Source of the DNA: an uncultured Bacteroidales bacterium | GTDB taxonomy: Bacteria; Bacteroidota; Bacteroidia; Bacteroidales; UBA932 | Assembly (NCBI GenBank): GCA_900546445.1 | Contig: URCV01000036.1 | Location: 1 to 18,403, forward strand | Direction: 5' to 3' | Length of the DNA stretch: 18,403 bases | Part shown: piece by piece, positions 5,593 through 14,126 of the stretch | Layout of the letters: the number at the start of each line of letters is the position of its first letter | Numbering within the stretch: the first letter of the stretch is position 1 | Translations under genes and position numbers: made by a program | The notes under the pieces: model-generated | Database searches by the model: none | Told to the model about the DNA's origin: nothing | Seen by the model: the letters and a program-made list of their open reading frames with translations, nothing else

Positions 5593-7776
5593 CTAAAACC
5601 TCCAAGTGTAACTAATCGTAGGGATGATGGGAATCACGCCAAACGCAGTTCCGGTAACCTCCTTTCCAGTGACATCCACCGTTCCGAAAAGCGCATTTAC
5701 CCGATTATAAGCGTTATAGATACTTACATTAAGCGTGCGACTGCGCCCGTCCCTCAAGTATTTATGCCAGTTCAGCCCCACGTCCAAGCGATGATAATCC
5801 GGAAGATGGTAGTTGTTCGGCATACTATAGATGAAATCCGTGTTCCCGGAGTCTTCCTCATTCTGAGGCGGTATCCAAGTCAGCGAACTAGCTGCAGTAA
5901 AGCGGTTTCCGGTGTGATAAGTCCAGCAAGCGTAGAGCTCGAATCGAGGAGAGAAGCGATAATTGGCATTCAATGTCAGCCTATGCATGTTATCGTTCCT
6001 GTCCGGGAACCACGTATGATAGTAGGTCGGGAAAAGCCGCTCGCTTCGCGAAAGCGTGTAATACAGCGCGCCGAAGAAATGCGTATCGATGTATTCCACA
6101 GAGAGTTCCGCACCGTAAGCCCGACCGCGTCCCTCGAGATAATCCAACTCCCATTTATCCAATTTAGGAAGCATCGAGTTAGTCCCGTCGTACTCGTAGA
6201 GATGCTCCATCTTCTTATAGAAAGCCTCGATGTCCACATTCCACTTCTCGCTCGGGGTAAAAAGCGCGCCGAGAACGAATTGGTCCGCCGACATAGGCTT
6301 CACACGCGAGGTAGACGGCATCCAAAGGTTCGTCGGCAAATCGATATAGCACACCGATACCAAGTGCGAGAATTGGTTCATCTTCGCATACGAAGCCTTC
6401 AGGCTCACCCACGGGGCCGCATCCAGTCTTATGGCCAATCGGGGCTCCAGCCTATTGTACGCCCTGCCTTTCACTAAAAACAGTGCGTCGCGAAGGCCCA
6501 AATTCACTTTCAGGCGCTCTCCGAGGCTGATTTCATCTTCTATATAAGGTGCGATTTCCGCGCCCAAGTAGTTTAGCGAGGAACTCCCGTGAGCCTCGTC
6601 ATATTTTACGGAATTCACCTTGAGGACCATATCCATCTTCCTGTACGGGTCGTAAATATGCCCTACTCCCTGAACTCCCATGCGGATATGGTGATGGTCC
6701 AGACCATCGAAAAGCCAATCGGAAGCCGCTCCGATGTCGTGAATTCTCGTGAAATCCCTCTCATATAGGCTCAGGTCCACGTTCTGACGCACCCCCTCGG
6801 TTACTTCGGACTGCAAGGCGCTGAGGTCCATCACTATATCGGAAGTATAGTTAGTGTAATACACTTTCGAATCCATAGACCACCCGCTTTCCGGCCACAC
6901 CTGCTCCCACCTTAAAGATGCTAAGGTATTACCCCATATAAGCTTGGTTTTCAACTTGCTGTTATTAATCGAACCCGTCTCCTTGTTTTCTTCGTCCATA
7001 TCCCCCTTGGCCGTCAGATAATCGTGCCCATAATACGCAGAAAGGCTGAGTTTCGCAGTAGGCGACAGAAGGTGTACGAGTTTCAGGTTAAAATCTCCGA
7101 AGTCGAAATGCGTGGCGCCGGCCACCTCCTCACCCATTACCTCGCCATATTTCTTCTTTATGGCAGGCATCGCCAGAGTCTTGATTACATCGAGCCAAGT
7201 TCTTCGCATTCCGAAATTCAAACTCGTCTTATTCTTGACCAACGGTCCCTCGATCTGAAAGTGGCCATCTATCAGGCCAAGCGAGGCCGTTCCCTTCCAT
7301 TTGGTGAAGTTTCCGGCCTTTACATCCACATCCACCACGGAAGAAAGGCGGCCTCCGTACCTGGCAGGAAATCCACCCTTATAGAAATCGACGCCATCGG
7401 TAACGTCGGTGTTGAACGACGAAAAGAGCCCTATCACGTGACTTACCTGATAAAGAGGCACTCCGTCGAGAAGGAAGAGATTATCGGAGCCATCGCCTCC
7501 ACGAACATAGAGTCCGCTGGAAAGCTCCGTTCCGCTCGCCACACCAGGTAGAATCTGAAGCGTCTTGATAAGGTCAGGAGTTCCTAAAACGGCAAATCCC
7601 CTCTTGAGTTTTACCGAATCGAGCTTGACTATGCTGGTTTGGCTTCTCGCTGCGAGCTTTTCCTTAGCCGTCTGCACGATGGCAGCGGAAAGGGTATCCA
7701 CCCTTTCCTGTGGGGCTTGTCCCTGCGAAAGAACACACAGAAACAGTCCTAACAAGCTAAAACACAGCTTTTTCAT
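5593..7776 (-). CDS. TonB-dependent outer-membrane receptor, lacking the usual N-terminal carboxypeptidase-like domain
   Basis: A 727-residue protein with a cleavable signal (MKKLCFSLLGLFLCVLSQGQ). The plug domain lies at about 45-165, with the signature motifs SGLYVRGGDGSDN and LLDGVPLY, then FYKGGFPARYGGRLSSVVDV. The remainder is a barrel rich in aromatic alternating strands, ending in SYTWRF with the terminal Phe recognised by the Bam machinery. Relatives paired with DUF4249 usually carry a carboxypeptidase-regulatory-like domain before the plug; here only about 25 residues separate signal and plug, so that domain is missing. The gene starts 3 nt after the mutS stop and ends 2 nt before the DUF4249 gene, so the three are likely one transcript. 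Substrate not inferable. Confidence 0.93.
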   Translation of the reverse strand: MKKLCFSLLGLFLCVLSQGQAPQERVDTLSAAIVQTAKEKLAARSQTSIVKLDSVKLKRGFAVLGTPDLIKTLQILPGVASGTELSSGLYVRGGDGSDNLFLLDGVPLYQVSHVIGLFSSFNTDVTDGVDFYKGGFPARYGGRLSSVVDVDVKAGNFTKWKGTASLGLIDGHFQIEGPLVKNKTSLNFGMRRTWLDVIKTLAMPAIKKKYGEVMGEEVAGATHFDFGDFNLKLVHLLSPTAKLSLSAYYGHDYLTAKGDMDEENKETGSINNSKLKTKLIWGNTLASLRWEQVWPESGWSMDSKVYYTNYTSDIVMDLSALQSEVTEGVRQNVDLSLYERDFTRIHDIGAASDWLFDGLDHHHIRMGVQGVGHIYDPYRKMDMVLKVNSVKYDEAHGSSSLNYLGAEIAPYIEDEISLGERLKVNLGLRDALFLVKGRAYNRLEPRLAIRLDAAPWVSLKASYAKMNQFSHLVSVCYIDLPTNLWMPSTSRVKPMSADQFVLGALFTPSEKWNVDIEAFYKKMEHLYEYDGTNSMLPKLDKWELDYLEGRGRAYGAELSVEYIDTHFFGALYYTLSRSERLFPTYYHTWFPDRNDNMHRLTLNANYRFSPRFELYACWTYHTGNRFTAASSLTWIPPQNEEDSGNTDFIYSMPNNYHLPDYHRLDVGLNWHKYLRDGRSRTLNVSIYNAYNRVNALFGTVDVTGKEVTGTAFGVIPIIPTISYTWRF

Positions 7777-7779
7777 AAA

Positions 7780-10374
7780 TTATTTATTAACACCCAGTTC
7801 GGCCTTCAGATGCCTAAGCAAATCGAAAGCCTGAAGAGGAGTCATATTATTCAAATCTGCCTGCGAGAGCTGGTCTCGAATCGAGCTGAGCGTAGGGTCG
7901 TCGAGTTGGAAAAGAGAAAGTTGCATTTCAGGAGCACCTCCTCCCGATACGTTCTGCACGCCACCCGCCTCCAGATTATGAAGGGTCCTCTCGGCAGCCT
8001 CCACCACCTCCTTAGGCATACCCGCCATCCTGGCCACGTGAATACCGAAACTATGCGCCACACCGCCAGGAAGAAGCTTTCTTAGGAAAACTATGCTTTT
8101 CCCTTCCTCCTTCACCGCGATATGGTAGTTCACCACTCTAGGCAAGACATCCGCCAAATCGTTCAACTCGTGATAGTGCGTGGCGAAAAGCGTCTTCGCA
8201 CCCTTTCCGTAGCCATGAATGTACTCCACTATGCCGCGTGCTATGGACATACCGTCGAAAGTGGAAGTTCCACGTCCTATCTCATCCAAAAGCACCAGTG
8301 AGCGGGCGCTCAGATTATGCATAATCATCGAAGTCTCAAGCATCTCCACCATAAAGGTAGATTCCCCGCGTGAGATATTGTCGCTCGCTCCGACACGTGT
8401 GAATATCTTATCGAAATAGCCGAAATGCGCACTCTTCGCAGGCACGAAAGAACCGATTTGGCCCATCAGCACGATAAGTGCACTCTGCCTTAGAAGCGCT
8501 GACTTACCCGCCATGTTAGGACCGGTAAGAATCATTATCTGCTCCTTCTTGCTGTCAAGATAAAGGTCGTTAGGTATATATTCTTGGCCTACAGGCATAT
8601 AGCTTTCTATCACAGGATGTCTTCCAGCCTTTATGTCTAAAACTGAAGAGTTATCTATCACCGGACGGCAATAGTCCTTATCCACAGCCTGTTGCGCAAA
8701 TCCCTGCAGGACATCTATTTGCGATACCACACGGCAATTCTCTTGAATCACCCTTATAAACTCGCCTATATAAAGCACGAGGTCCGAATAGAGTTTCGAT
8801 TCCAGTTCGTAGATACGCCCCTCGGCTCCCAAAATCTTCTCCTCATAGTTTTTAAGTTCCTCTGTAATATAGCGTTCCGCGTTAACCAGCGTCTGCTTTC
8901 TAATCCACTCCTCCGGCACCTTGTCCTTGGAAGAATTCCTAACCTCGATATAATAGCCGAAGACATTATTATAACCTATCTTCAGCGAACCTATCCCCGT
9001 TCTCTCTATCTCGCGGCGCTGAATCTCAAGAAGATAGCTCTTACCTCCGGTCGACACCTCTCGCAGAGAGTCCAGCTCTGCATCCACCCCCTTTGCGATG
9101 ACATCTCCCTTCCCGACCATAGCAGCCGGGCTTTCTGCCAATGTCCTCTCTATCCTTTCTATCAACTCTTCGCAAGCCTTCATCCCCGAACCGAGCCGTA
9201 CGAGCGCATCCACCTGTGACGTACATGCCAATTGGGCAATCGGAGCCATCTGACGCAGGGACCGGGACAGCGACTTCACCTCGCGAGGTAGAATCTTTCC
9301 AGTGGCAGCGCGAGAGATAATGCGCTCAAGGTCACCCACTTCGCTAAGGAGCGATTGGCATTCTGAAAGGGCAAGGTCGTTATCGCAGAAAAACTGGACC
9401 ACATCGTGTCTGTCGCCGAGCTGCTGCAACGAGAAAATAGGCATCGCGAGCCACGAACGCAGCAGGCGCGCACCCATAGGCGTAAGGCAGCGGTCAATGC
9501 ACTCGACCAGGCTCACGCCGTCTTTCCCGGCAGAAGATGAGAACACCTCGAGGTTTCGGAAAGTGAATTGGTCCATCCAGACGAACTTCCCCTCGTCGAT
9601 TCGCGAGATGCCGCAGATGTTCTTCAGCCCCACGTGCTGGGTCTGCTCCAGGTAGAATATCAATGCTCCTGCGCTGCAAAGAGCTACAGGAAAGCTCTCT
9701 ACGCCGAATCCCTTAAGGCTTTTCACCCCGAATTGGCGGCATAGTTTCTCGTAGGCCGAATCGTAGACGAAAGCCCACTCGTCGATAGGAGAGATGTAGT
9801 AGTCGGGAAATCTGTCGGCCACTTTCGCGCGAAGTTCCCTTCTTACTACCAATTCTTTAGCTTTCAGCGAACTGAGAAGCGTCGCGATATAGTCGATGCT
9901 TCCCTGAGCCACCTGAAAGGTACCTGTAGACACGTCCAGAAAGGCCGCTCCGCAAGTATTGTTGTCGAAATCCAGTCCCACCAGGAAATTATGCTCCTTC
10001 TGGTCGAGCATCCCCTCTCCGAAGGCAATTCCCGGCGTAAGAATCTCGGTTACGCCACGTTTGACTAATTTATTCTTAGTGAGCGCCGGGTCTTCAAGCT
10101 GGTCACAAATCGCCACCTTATACCCCGCGCGAACTAATTTTTGAAGATATGTTTCTATGGCGTGATGTGGAAAACCGGCCATAGGAGTAGGCTCCTTATC
10201 CCCGTTTGAGCGCTTCGTGAGCACTAGACCCAAGACCTTGCTTGCAATCAAGGCATCGTCCGAGTAGGTCTCATAAAAATCCCCCACCCTGTAAAGCAAC
10301 AATGCCTCCGGGTGCTGGGCCTTGACAGCAAAATACTGTTTGAGCATCGGGGTATCTTCCGCCTTCTTCGCCAT
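7780..10374 (-). CDS. mutS: DNA mismatch repair protein MutS
   Basis: The 864-residue protein is full length for MutS. The mismatch-wedge motif GDFYE gives Phe33 and Glu35; the connector, lever and clamp domains follow; the ATPase has Walker A GPNMAGKS (618-625, Lys624), Walker B LLDEIGRGTSTFDG (Asp697-Glu698) and the signature ATHYHEL. It recognises mismatches and short loops in newly replicated DNA and recruits MutL using ATP. All catalytic positions are intact. It lies 6 nt after the mrp stop and 3 nt before the TonB receptor start. A C-terminal tail with TPLQAFDLLRHLKAEL is typical of Bacteroidota MutS1. Confidence 0.98.
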   Translation of the reverse strand: MAKKAEDTPMLKQYFAVKAQHPEALLLYRVGDFYETYSDDALIASKVLGLVLTKRSNGDKEPTPMAGFPHHAIETYLQKLVRAGYKVAICDQLEDPALTKNKLVKRGVTEILTPGIAFGEGMLDQKEHNFLVGLDFDNNTCGAAFLDVSTGTFQVAQGSIDYIATLLSSLKAKELVVRRELRAKVADRFPDYYISPIDEWAFVYDSAYEKLCRQFGVKSLKGFGVESFPVALCSAGALIFYLEQTQHVGLKNICGISRIDEGKFVWMDQFTFRNLEVFSSSAGKDGVSLVECIDRCLTPMGARLLRSWLAMPIFSLQQLGDRHDVVQFFCDNDLALSECQSLLSEVGDLERIISRAATGKILPREVKSLSRSLRQMAPIAQLACTSQVDALVRLGSGMKACEELIERIERTLAESPAAMVGKGDVIAKGVDAELDSLREVSTGGKSYLLEIQRREIERTGIGSLKIGYNNVFGYYIEVRNSSKDKVPEEWIRKQTLVNAERYITEELKNYEEKILGAEGRIYELESKLYSDLVLYIGEFIRVIQENCRVVSQIDVLQGFAQQAVDKDYCRPVIDNSSVLDIKAGRHPVIESYMPVGQEYIPNDLYLDSKKEQIMILTGPNMAGKSALLRQSALIVLMGQIGSFVPAKSAHFGYFDKIFTRVGASDNISRGESTFMVEMLETSMIMHNLSARSLVLLDEIGRGTSTFDGMSIARGIVEYIHGYGKGAKTLFATHYHELNDLADVLPRVVNYHIAVKEEGKSIVFLRKLLPGGVAHSFGIHVARMAGMPKEVVEAAERTLHNLEAGGVQNVSGGGAPEMQLSLFQLDDPTLSSIRDQLSQADLNNMTPLQAFDLLRHLKAELGVNK

Positions 10375-10380
10375 AATGAA

Positions 10381-11436
10381 TTACGCTTTTTGTGCTACTT
10401 TTCCTGCCAATTCGAGAAAGGCCATCGCATCCGGGCCACTTGACAGGGCTATAGGTTCGCCCTTGTCGCCGCTTTCCCTGACGCTCTGCACGAGCGGGAT
10501 CTGTTCGAGCAGGTCGAGTCCGGTTTCGCGAGCCATCTGCACGCCGCCTTCTTGGCCAAACAGGAAATACTTCTCGTCCGGATGTTCGGCAGGCGTGAAC
10601 CACGCCATATTCTCCACCAAACCCAGTATGCGTCTGTGAACGTTCTCGTTCTGAAGCATATTCACACCCTTCAGCACATCGGCCAATGCCACCTTCTGCG
10701 GAGTGGTCACGATGATGGCGCTCTCCATAGGGATGTCGCCCACGAGAGTGATGTGGATATCGCCCGTTCCCGGAGGCATATCTATGAGAAGGAAGTCCAG
10801 CTCGCCCCACTTGACTTGAAGGATCATCTGCTTGAGGGCATTGCAAGCCATAGGGCCACGCCAGATAAGTGCCTGACCTTCACCTGCGAAATACCCGATG
10901 GACATCCATTTTACCCCGTACTTTTCAGCAGGGAGCATGAGAGTCTTCCCATTCTCTTCTATAGCTTCCGGCTCGAACCCTTCGGTGCCGGTCATCGTCG
11001 GCACGCTTGGCCCGTAGACATCGGCATCGGCCAATCCCACCTTGTAGCCCAGTCGAGCGAGCGCTATGGCCAAATTCACCGAAACGGTGCTCTTTCCGAC
11101 GCCACCCTTTCCGGATGCCACGCCGATAATATGCTTGATGTTCCTTACTTGGGAGTCATCTAAATCGAGGGTCTTCTTCTTAGGCTTGTCGTCTTCCACG
11201 ACTACGGCCTTCACATCGACCTCCACTCCGGGGAAGTTCCTTATGAGAGTGGCGCGGGTAGCTCCTACAAGATATTCCGTAAGAGGATCACGTCGCTTCG
11301 GGAATCCGAGGGTGATTTCTATGTGATTATCCTGGGCGAGAATGTCCTTGACCATACCCAGTTCCTCTATGCTTTTATTCTGCCTGCCAGGATGAAGAAC
11401 CTCCTGCAAGGCCTGCAATATCTGTTGTTTTTCCAT
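10381..11436 (-). CDS. mrp: Mrp/ApbC/NBP35 family P-loop ATPase, Fe-S cluster carrier
   Basis: A 351-residue protein with an N-terminal MIP18/DUF59-like domain (about 1-85) and a deviant Walker A motif SGKGGVGKST at 108-117 (Lys115), followed by LADADVYGPSVP and LLIDMPPGTGD. These identify Mrp, a cytosolic scaffold and carrier for iron-sulfur cluster assembly. The place where many Mrp proteins have the cluster-binding CxxC after 'ENMA' reads ENMAWFTPAEHPDEKYFLFG, with no cysteines; I recall the same form in other Bacteroidota. It sits 61 bp after rnhB and 6 nt before mutS. Confidence 0.95.
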   Translation of the reverse strand: MEKQQILQALQEVLHPGRQNKSIEELGMVKDILAQDNHIEITLGFPKRRDPLTEYLVGATRATLIRNFPGVEVDVKAVVVEDDKPKKKTLDLDDSQVRNIKHIIGVASGKGGVGKSTVSVNLAIALARLGYKVGLADADVYGPSVPTMTGTEGFEPEAIEENGKTLMLPAEKYGVKWMSIGYFAGEGQALIWRGPMACNALKQMILQVKWGELDFLLIDMPPGTGDIHITLVGDIPMESAIIVTTPQKVALADVLKGVNMLQNENVHRRILGLVENMAWFTPAEHPDEKYFLFGQEGGVQMARETGLDLLEQIPLVQSVRESGDKGEPIALSSGPDAMAFLELAGKVAQKA

Positions 11437-11497
11437 ACTATACTATATTTACAAGCCCTATCGAGACTCGCGGAGCGTAAAGTTACGAATTTTTCCG

Positions 11498-12100
11498 CTA
11501 AAAAAGAGTCGGTTCGAGTTCTTTCGGGTGAAAGCTCTTGCGGTGATATGGGGTGTAGCCGAAGCGCTTGATGGCTTCGATATGTTCTGCGGTGGGATAG
11601 CCCATATTATGCTCCCATCCGTATTGGGGATATTCTCGGGCCAATTGGCGCATCCTATCGTCCCTGTAGGTCTTAGCCAGCACCGAGGCTGCGGCGATGC
11701 TTGCATAGGTGGCGTCCCCGTGGACTACCGTCTCGAAGGGAATGTCCTCGAAGGGCTTGAAGCGATTTCCGTCCACGAGCACGAACTCCGGGCGGGTAGA
11801 TAATTTCTTAAGCGCGCGGTGCATCCCTTCTACCGAGGCCCAGAGAATGTTCAGGAGGTCGATGTCTTCGGAGCTCACCTCTTCCACCGCCCAGGCTAGG
11901 GCTTGCTGCTCGATGATGGGCCTGAGTTCGTAGCGGGCCTTTTCGCTCATCTTCTTCGAATCATTCAGCAGCGGATGATAGAAGTCTTCGGGCAAAATCA
12001 CGGCTGCGGCATAGACCGGTCCGGCCAATGGCCCACGCCCCGCCTCATCGCACCCGGCTTCCAGAAGCCCCTGGTGCATATATGGTTTCAAAATTGGCAT
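11498..12100 (-). CDS. rnhB: Ribonuclease HII
   Basis: The 200-residue protein has the RNase HII motif CDEAGRGPLAGPV, with catalytic Asp18 and Glu19, and the remaining acidic residues Asp110 (VLVDGNRF) and Asp129 (VHGDATYASIAAASVLAK). The C-terminal GYPTAEHIEAI and GYTPYHRKSF are also conserved. It cuts RNA in RNA-DNA hybrids and removes misincorporated ribonucleotides from DNA. Start ATG 12100 lies 10 nt after a promoter box. It is the first gene of the minus-strand block that continues to mrp and mutS; its neighbour mutS also serves genome maintenance. Confidence 0.97.
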   Translation of the reverse strand: MPILKPYMHQGLLEAGCDEAGRGPLAGPVYAAAVILPEDFYHPLLNDSKKMSEKARYELRPIIEQQALAWAVEEVSSEDIDLLNILWASVEGMHRALKKLSTRPEFVLVDGNRFKPFEDIPFETVVHGDATYASIAAASVLAKTYRDDRMRQLAREYPQYGWEHNMGYPTAEHIEAIKRFGYTPYHRKSFHPKELEPTLF

Positions 12101-12110
12101 ATCTCATCTG

Positions 12111-12142
12111 CAAAGATGCCCATAATTTATTTTTAGTACAAC
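12111..12142 (-). promoter_or_regulatory. Promoter of rnhB
   Basis: On the minus strand GTTG (12142-12139) precedes CATCTTTG (12118-12111) by exactly 20 nt. The -7 box differs from TAnnTTTG only at its first base. The ATG follows 10 nt later. Confidence 0.5.
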
Positions 12143-12144
12143 GT

Positions 12145-12179
12145 TTTGTGGGATTTTCGCATCAATAATGTTATATTTG
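12145..12179 (+). promoter_or_regulatory. Promoter of the lipoprotein / radical SAM pair
   Basis: TATATTTG at 12172-12179 fully matches the TAnnTTTG box, 18 nt before the ATG at 12198. TTTG at 12145-12148 is the best -33 candidate but its 23-nt spacing is longer than the usual 19-21. Confidence 0.6.
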
Positions 12180-12197
12180 GCTTAAAATCTTCACGAT

Positions 12198-12641
12198 ATG
12201 AAAAAAGCAGGTTTATTTGCCCTATTGGGATTCACCGGTGTTACCTCTTGTAATCAGCCACAAGTGGGTGACCAACTCGTGGAGTATGGTTGTCCTACCG
12301 CAGACTATAAAGTGCTCGGCACTGTGAAAGACAGTACTGGAAAGCCTATCAAAGGCATACAGGTGGTAACCGAAGAGACTTTCCGTGACAAGTCCGTATT
12401 GCGCGACACTACTTATTCAGACGCTAATGGTAATTTCTCGCTCCAGAAAAGCGACTTTCCGTTAGAGAGAACTCTGAATGTCATCTTTAACGATGTCGAC
12501 GGCGTGGAAAATGGCGGTGAATTCGAATCGAAGACCGTAAGCGAAGTGGAATACAAGCAAGACAAAAAGGGTTCAGGCTGGTATCACGGCTCCTTTACGG
12601 CAGAGGTCAACGCTCAACTGGACAAGAAAGCATCCGAATAA
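12198..12641 (+). CDS. Small lipoprotein of the radical SAM/lipoprotein system (putative rSAM substrate)
   Basis: A 147-residue lipoprotein with signal MKKAGLFALLGFTGVTSC and lipidated Cys18. It then shows EYGCPTADYKVLGTVKD, followed by GKPIKGIQVV (residues about 29-56), the start of a carboxypeptidase-regulatory / transthyretin-like beta sandwich, continuing with TYSDANGNFSL and ending near GSGWYHGSFTAEV. This architecture and the adjacent radical SAM gene match the predicted family 'putative lipoprotein, rSAM/lipoprotein system' (TIGR04134 by memory). The only cysteine in the mature part besides the lipid anchor is Cys32 in the YGCP motif. The stop TAA shares its last base with the ATG of the next gene, so the two are translationally coupled. 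That it is the enzyme's substrate is an inference from co-occurrence. Confidence 0.82.
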   Translation: MKKAGLFALLGFTGVTSCNQPQVGDQLVEYGCPTADYKVLGTVKDSTGKPIKGIQVVTEETFRDKSVLRDTTYSDANGNFSLQKSDFPLERTLNVIFNDVDGVENGGEFESKTVSEVEYKQDKKGSGWYHGSFTAEVNAQLDKKASE

Positions 12642-13699
12642 TGGATTTGGACGCAAGACATAGGCTCGCTCTGGAGTTACACAGAGCACAGGCGCAAAGG
12701 GTCGTGAAAAGCCATCCTTTGCGTCAACTGTTTTGGGAATGCACACTGCGATGTAACTTGAATTGCAGGCATTGCGGAAGCGACTGCAAGCACGTCTCCG
12801 CCGTAAAGGATATGCCGAAGGAGGATTTCTTAAGGGTATTGGACGAAGTGCGCAGAGTGGAGGATTCCCATAAGGTGATGGTCATACTCACCGGTGGCGA
12901 GCCTCTTATGCGAACGGACCTCGAGGAATGCGGACGGGCAATATATGAAAAGGAATTTCCGTGGGGAATGGTTTCTAACGGATTGGCCCTGACGAGAACT
13001 CGACTGGATGGGCTTCTGGCGTCAGGCCTTCGCGCCATAACCATAAGCTTGGACGGACTCGAAAAGGAGCACGAATGGATGAGAGGGGTTCCGGGGAGTT
13101 TCGCTCGGGCGGCCAATGCCATCGAGATGGTTTCGGCTACGCCGGACCTGGTTTCGGACGTGGTAACTTGCGTAAATAGGCATAACTACGACAAGCTTCC
13201 GGAAATCCGGGAATTTCTCTGGTCCATAGGCGTGACGGCATGGAGGCTTTTTACGGTCTTCCCGGTCGGGCGCGCCGCACAAGACCCTGAATTACAGCTT
13301 TCTCGCGAGCAGTTTCGCGGGCTCATGGAGTTCATAAAATCTTCGCGCAGGAAGGGACTGAACATCAGCTATGGCTGCGAGGGATTTCTAGGGAATTACG
13401 AGGGCGAGGTGCGTGATCACTTTTTCTTTTGCAGGGCAGGTGTTACCGTGGGGTCAGTCTTGGCCGATGGCTCCATTTCTTCTTGCCCTAGCATACGGGC
13501 CGATTACCATCAGGGAAACATCTATAAGGATAATTTTATGGATGTCTGGGAGAATCACTTCCAGCCTTACCGCGATAGGAAGTGGATGCGCACAGGAGAA
13601 TGTGCCGACTGCAAATGGTTCCGCTACTGCCTCGGAAACGGAATGCACCTTCGCGACGAAAACGGCGCCCTCATCCTCTGCCACATGAAACGAATGTAA
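12641..13699 (+). CDS. Radical SAM/SPASM enzyme of the rSAM/lipoprotein system
   Basis: A 352-residue enzyme. CNLNCRHC at 38-45 is the CxxxCxxC ligand set (Cys38, 42, 45) for the [4Fe-4S] cluster that cleaves S-adenosylmethionine, and TGGEP follows in the radical SAM barrel. The C-terminal third is a SPASM-type domain with Cys264, Cys282, Cys321, Cys324, Cys330 and Cys347, expected to hold auxiliary Fe-S clusters, as in peptide-modifying enzymes. Partner gene and family features fit the uncharacterised TIGR04133-type 'rSAM/lipoprotein system' enzyme. It has no signal peptide, so it should act in the cytoplasm before the lipoprotein is exported. The reaction is unknown. It overlaps the lipoprotein gene by one base. 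Confidence 0.9.
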   Translation: MDLDARHRLALELHRAQAQRVVKSHPLRQLFWECTLRCNLNCRHCGSDCKHVSAVKDMPKEDFLRVLDEVRRVEDSHKVMVILTGGEPLMRTDLEECGRAIYEKEFPWGMVSNGLALTRTRLDGLLASGLRAITISLDGLEKEHEWMRGVPGSFARAANAIEMVSATPDLVSDVVTCVNRHNYDKLPEIREFLWSIGVTAWRLFTVFPVGRAAQDPELQLSREQFRGLMEFIKSSRRKGLNISYGCEGFLGNYEGEVRDHFFFCRAGVTVGSVLADGSISSCPSIRADYHQGNIYKDNFMDVWENHFQPYRDRKWMRTGECADCKWFRYCLGNGMHLRDENGALILCHMKRM

Positions 13700-13753
13700 T
13701 AATCGCTCGATTTATGCTATTATTTACATAATCTACGGAGTGGCGTGTAAGAA

Positions 13754-14086
13754 TTATCGTTCATGAAACCATTGCCATGCAGGAACAATATGAATGATAC
13801 CTCGAGCATCCTGGACTTCTTCTTCACTGTCGCGCGTGACGATAATCAAATCCTTACACCCAGTTAAGTCAGCAGCTTCATAGATACCGCCCAGTTCCCG
13901 CTCACGGGTGTCTTTGTCTTTTATGTCCCAGCAAACTTGAATCAGCTGTTTTACGGCTGTTTCGCTCTGAATAACGAAATCACATTCCTTATCCCCAAGG
14001 AAACAACTGTAGCAACTGCAAGAAGATATAGCAGTTGGATAGTTTCCGTTTTTTAAGGAAAGATTGGCAATGAATTTATCAAAAAT
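13754..14086 (-). pseudogene. C-terminal remnant of an AAA/DUF4143-type ATPase
   Basis: The minus-strand frame is open from 14086 to a TAA at 13754-13756 (110 residues) but has no plausible start and is preceded by an in-frame stop. It reads FIANLSLKNGNYPT, then GDKECDFVIQ, LIQVCWDIKDKDTRERELGG, LIIVTRDSEEE and IIHIVPAWQWF. This is the pattern of the C-terminal nuclease-fold domain of Bacteroidota AAA ATPases (ECDFVv followed by QVCyd, then hhPaWkW). The ATPase core and most of DUF4143 are missing, so the gene was cut at its 5' side, right where the lipoprotein promoter begins. It belongs to a different subfamily from the intact ATPase at 1453-2883. Confidence 0.75.
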
Positions 14087-14093
14087 TTATTCA

Positions 14094-14101
14094 TATATTT
14101 G
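14094..14101 (+). promoter_or_regulatory. -7 box before the small lipoprotein gene
   Basis: TATATTTG is a full match to TAnnTTTG and lies 25 nt before the ATG at 14127. No convincing -33 box is found at the expected 19-21 nt distance. Confidence 0.45.
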
Positions 14102-14126
14102 TTCGCCACACATAAAGAAACGCCTT

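Noticed and set aside
4715..5596. 293-codon plus-strand open frame opposite the DUF4249 gene
   Set aside because: Arg/His-rich translation typical of an antisense shadow; the minus frame has a lipoprotein signal and family match.
5764..6477. 237-codon plus-strand frame opposite the TonB receptor
   Set aside because: Shadow of a well-supported receptor gene; no recognisable domain.
10271..10846. 191-codon minus frame overlapping mrp and mutS
   Set aside because: Out-of-frame reading of mrp with low-complexity Arg/Gly/His content; both host genes are full length.
11437..11497. Promoter between rnhB and mrp
   Set aside because: A TAACTTTA box is present on the minus strand (11485-11478) but no -33 box at a suitable distance; too weak to list.
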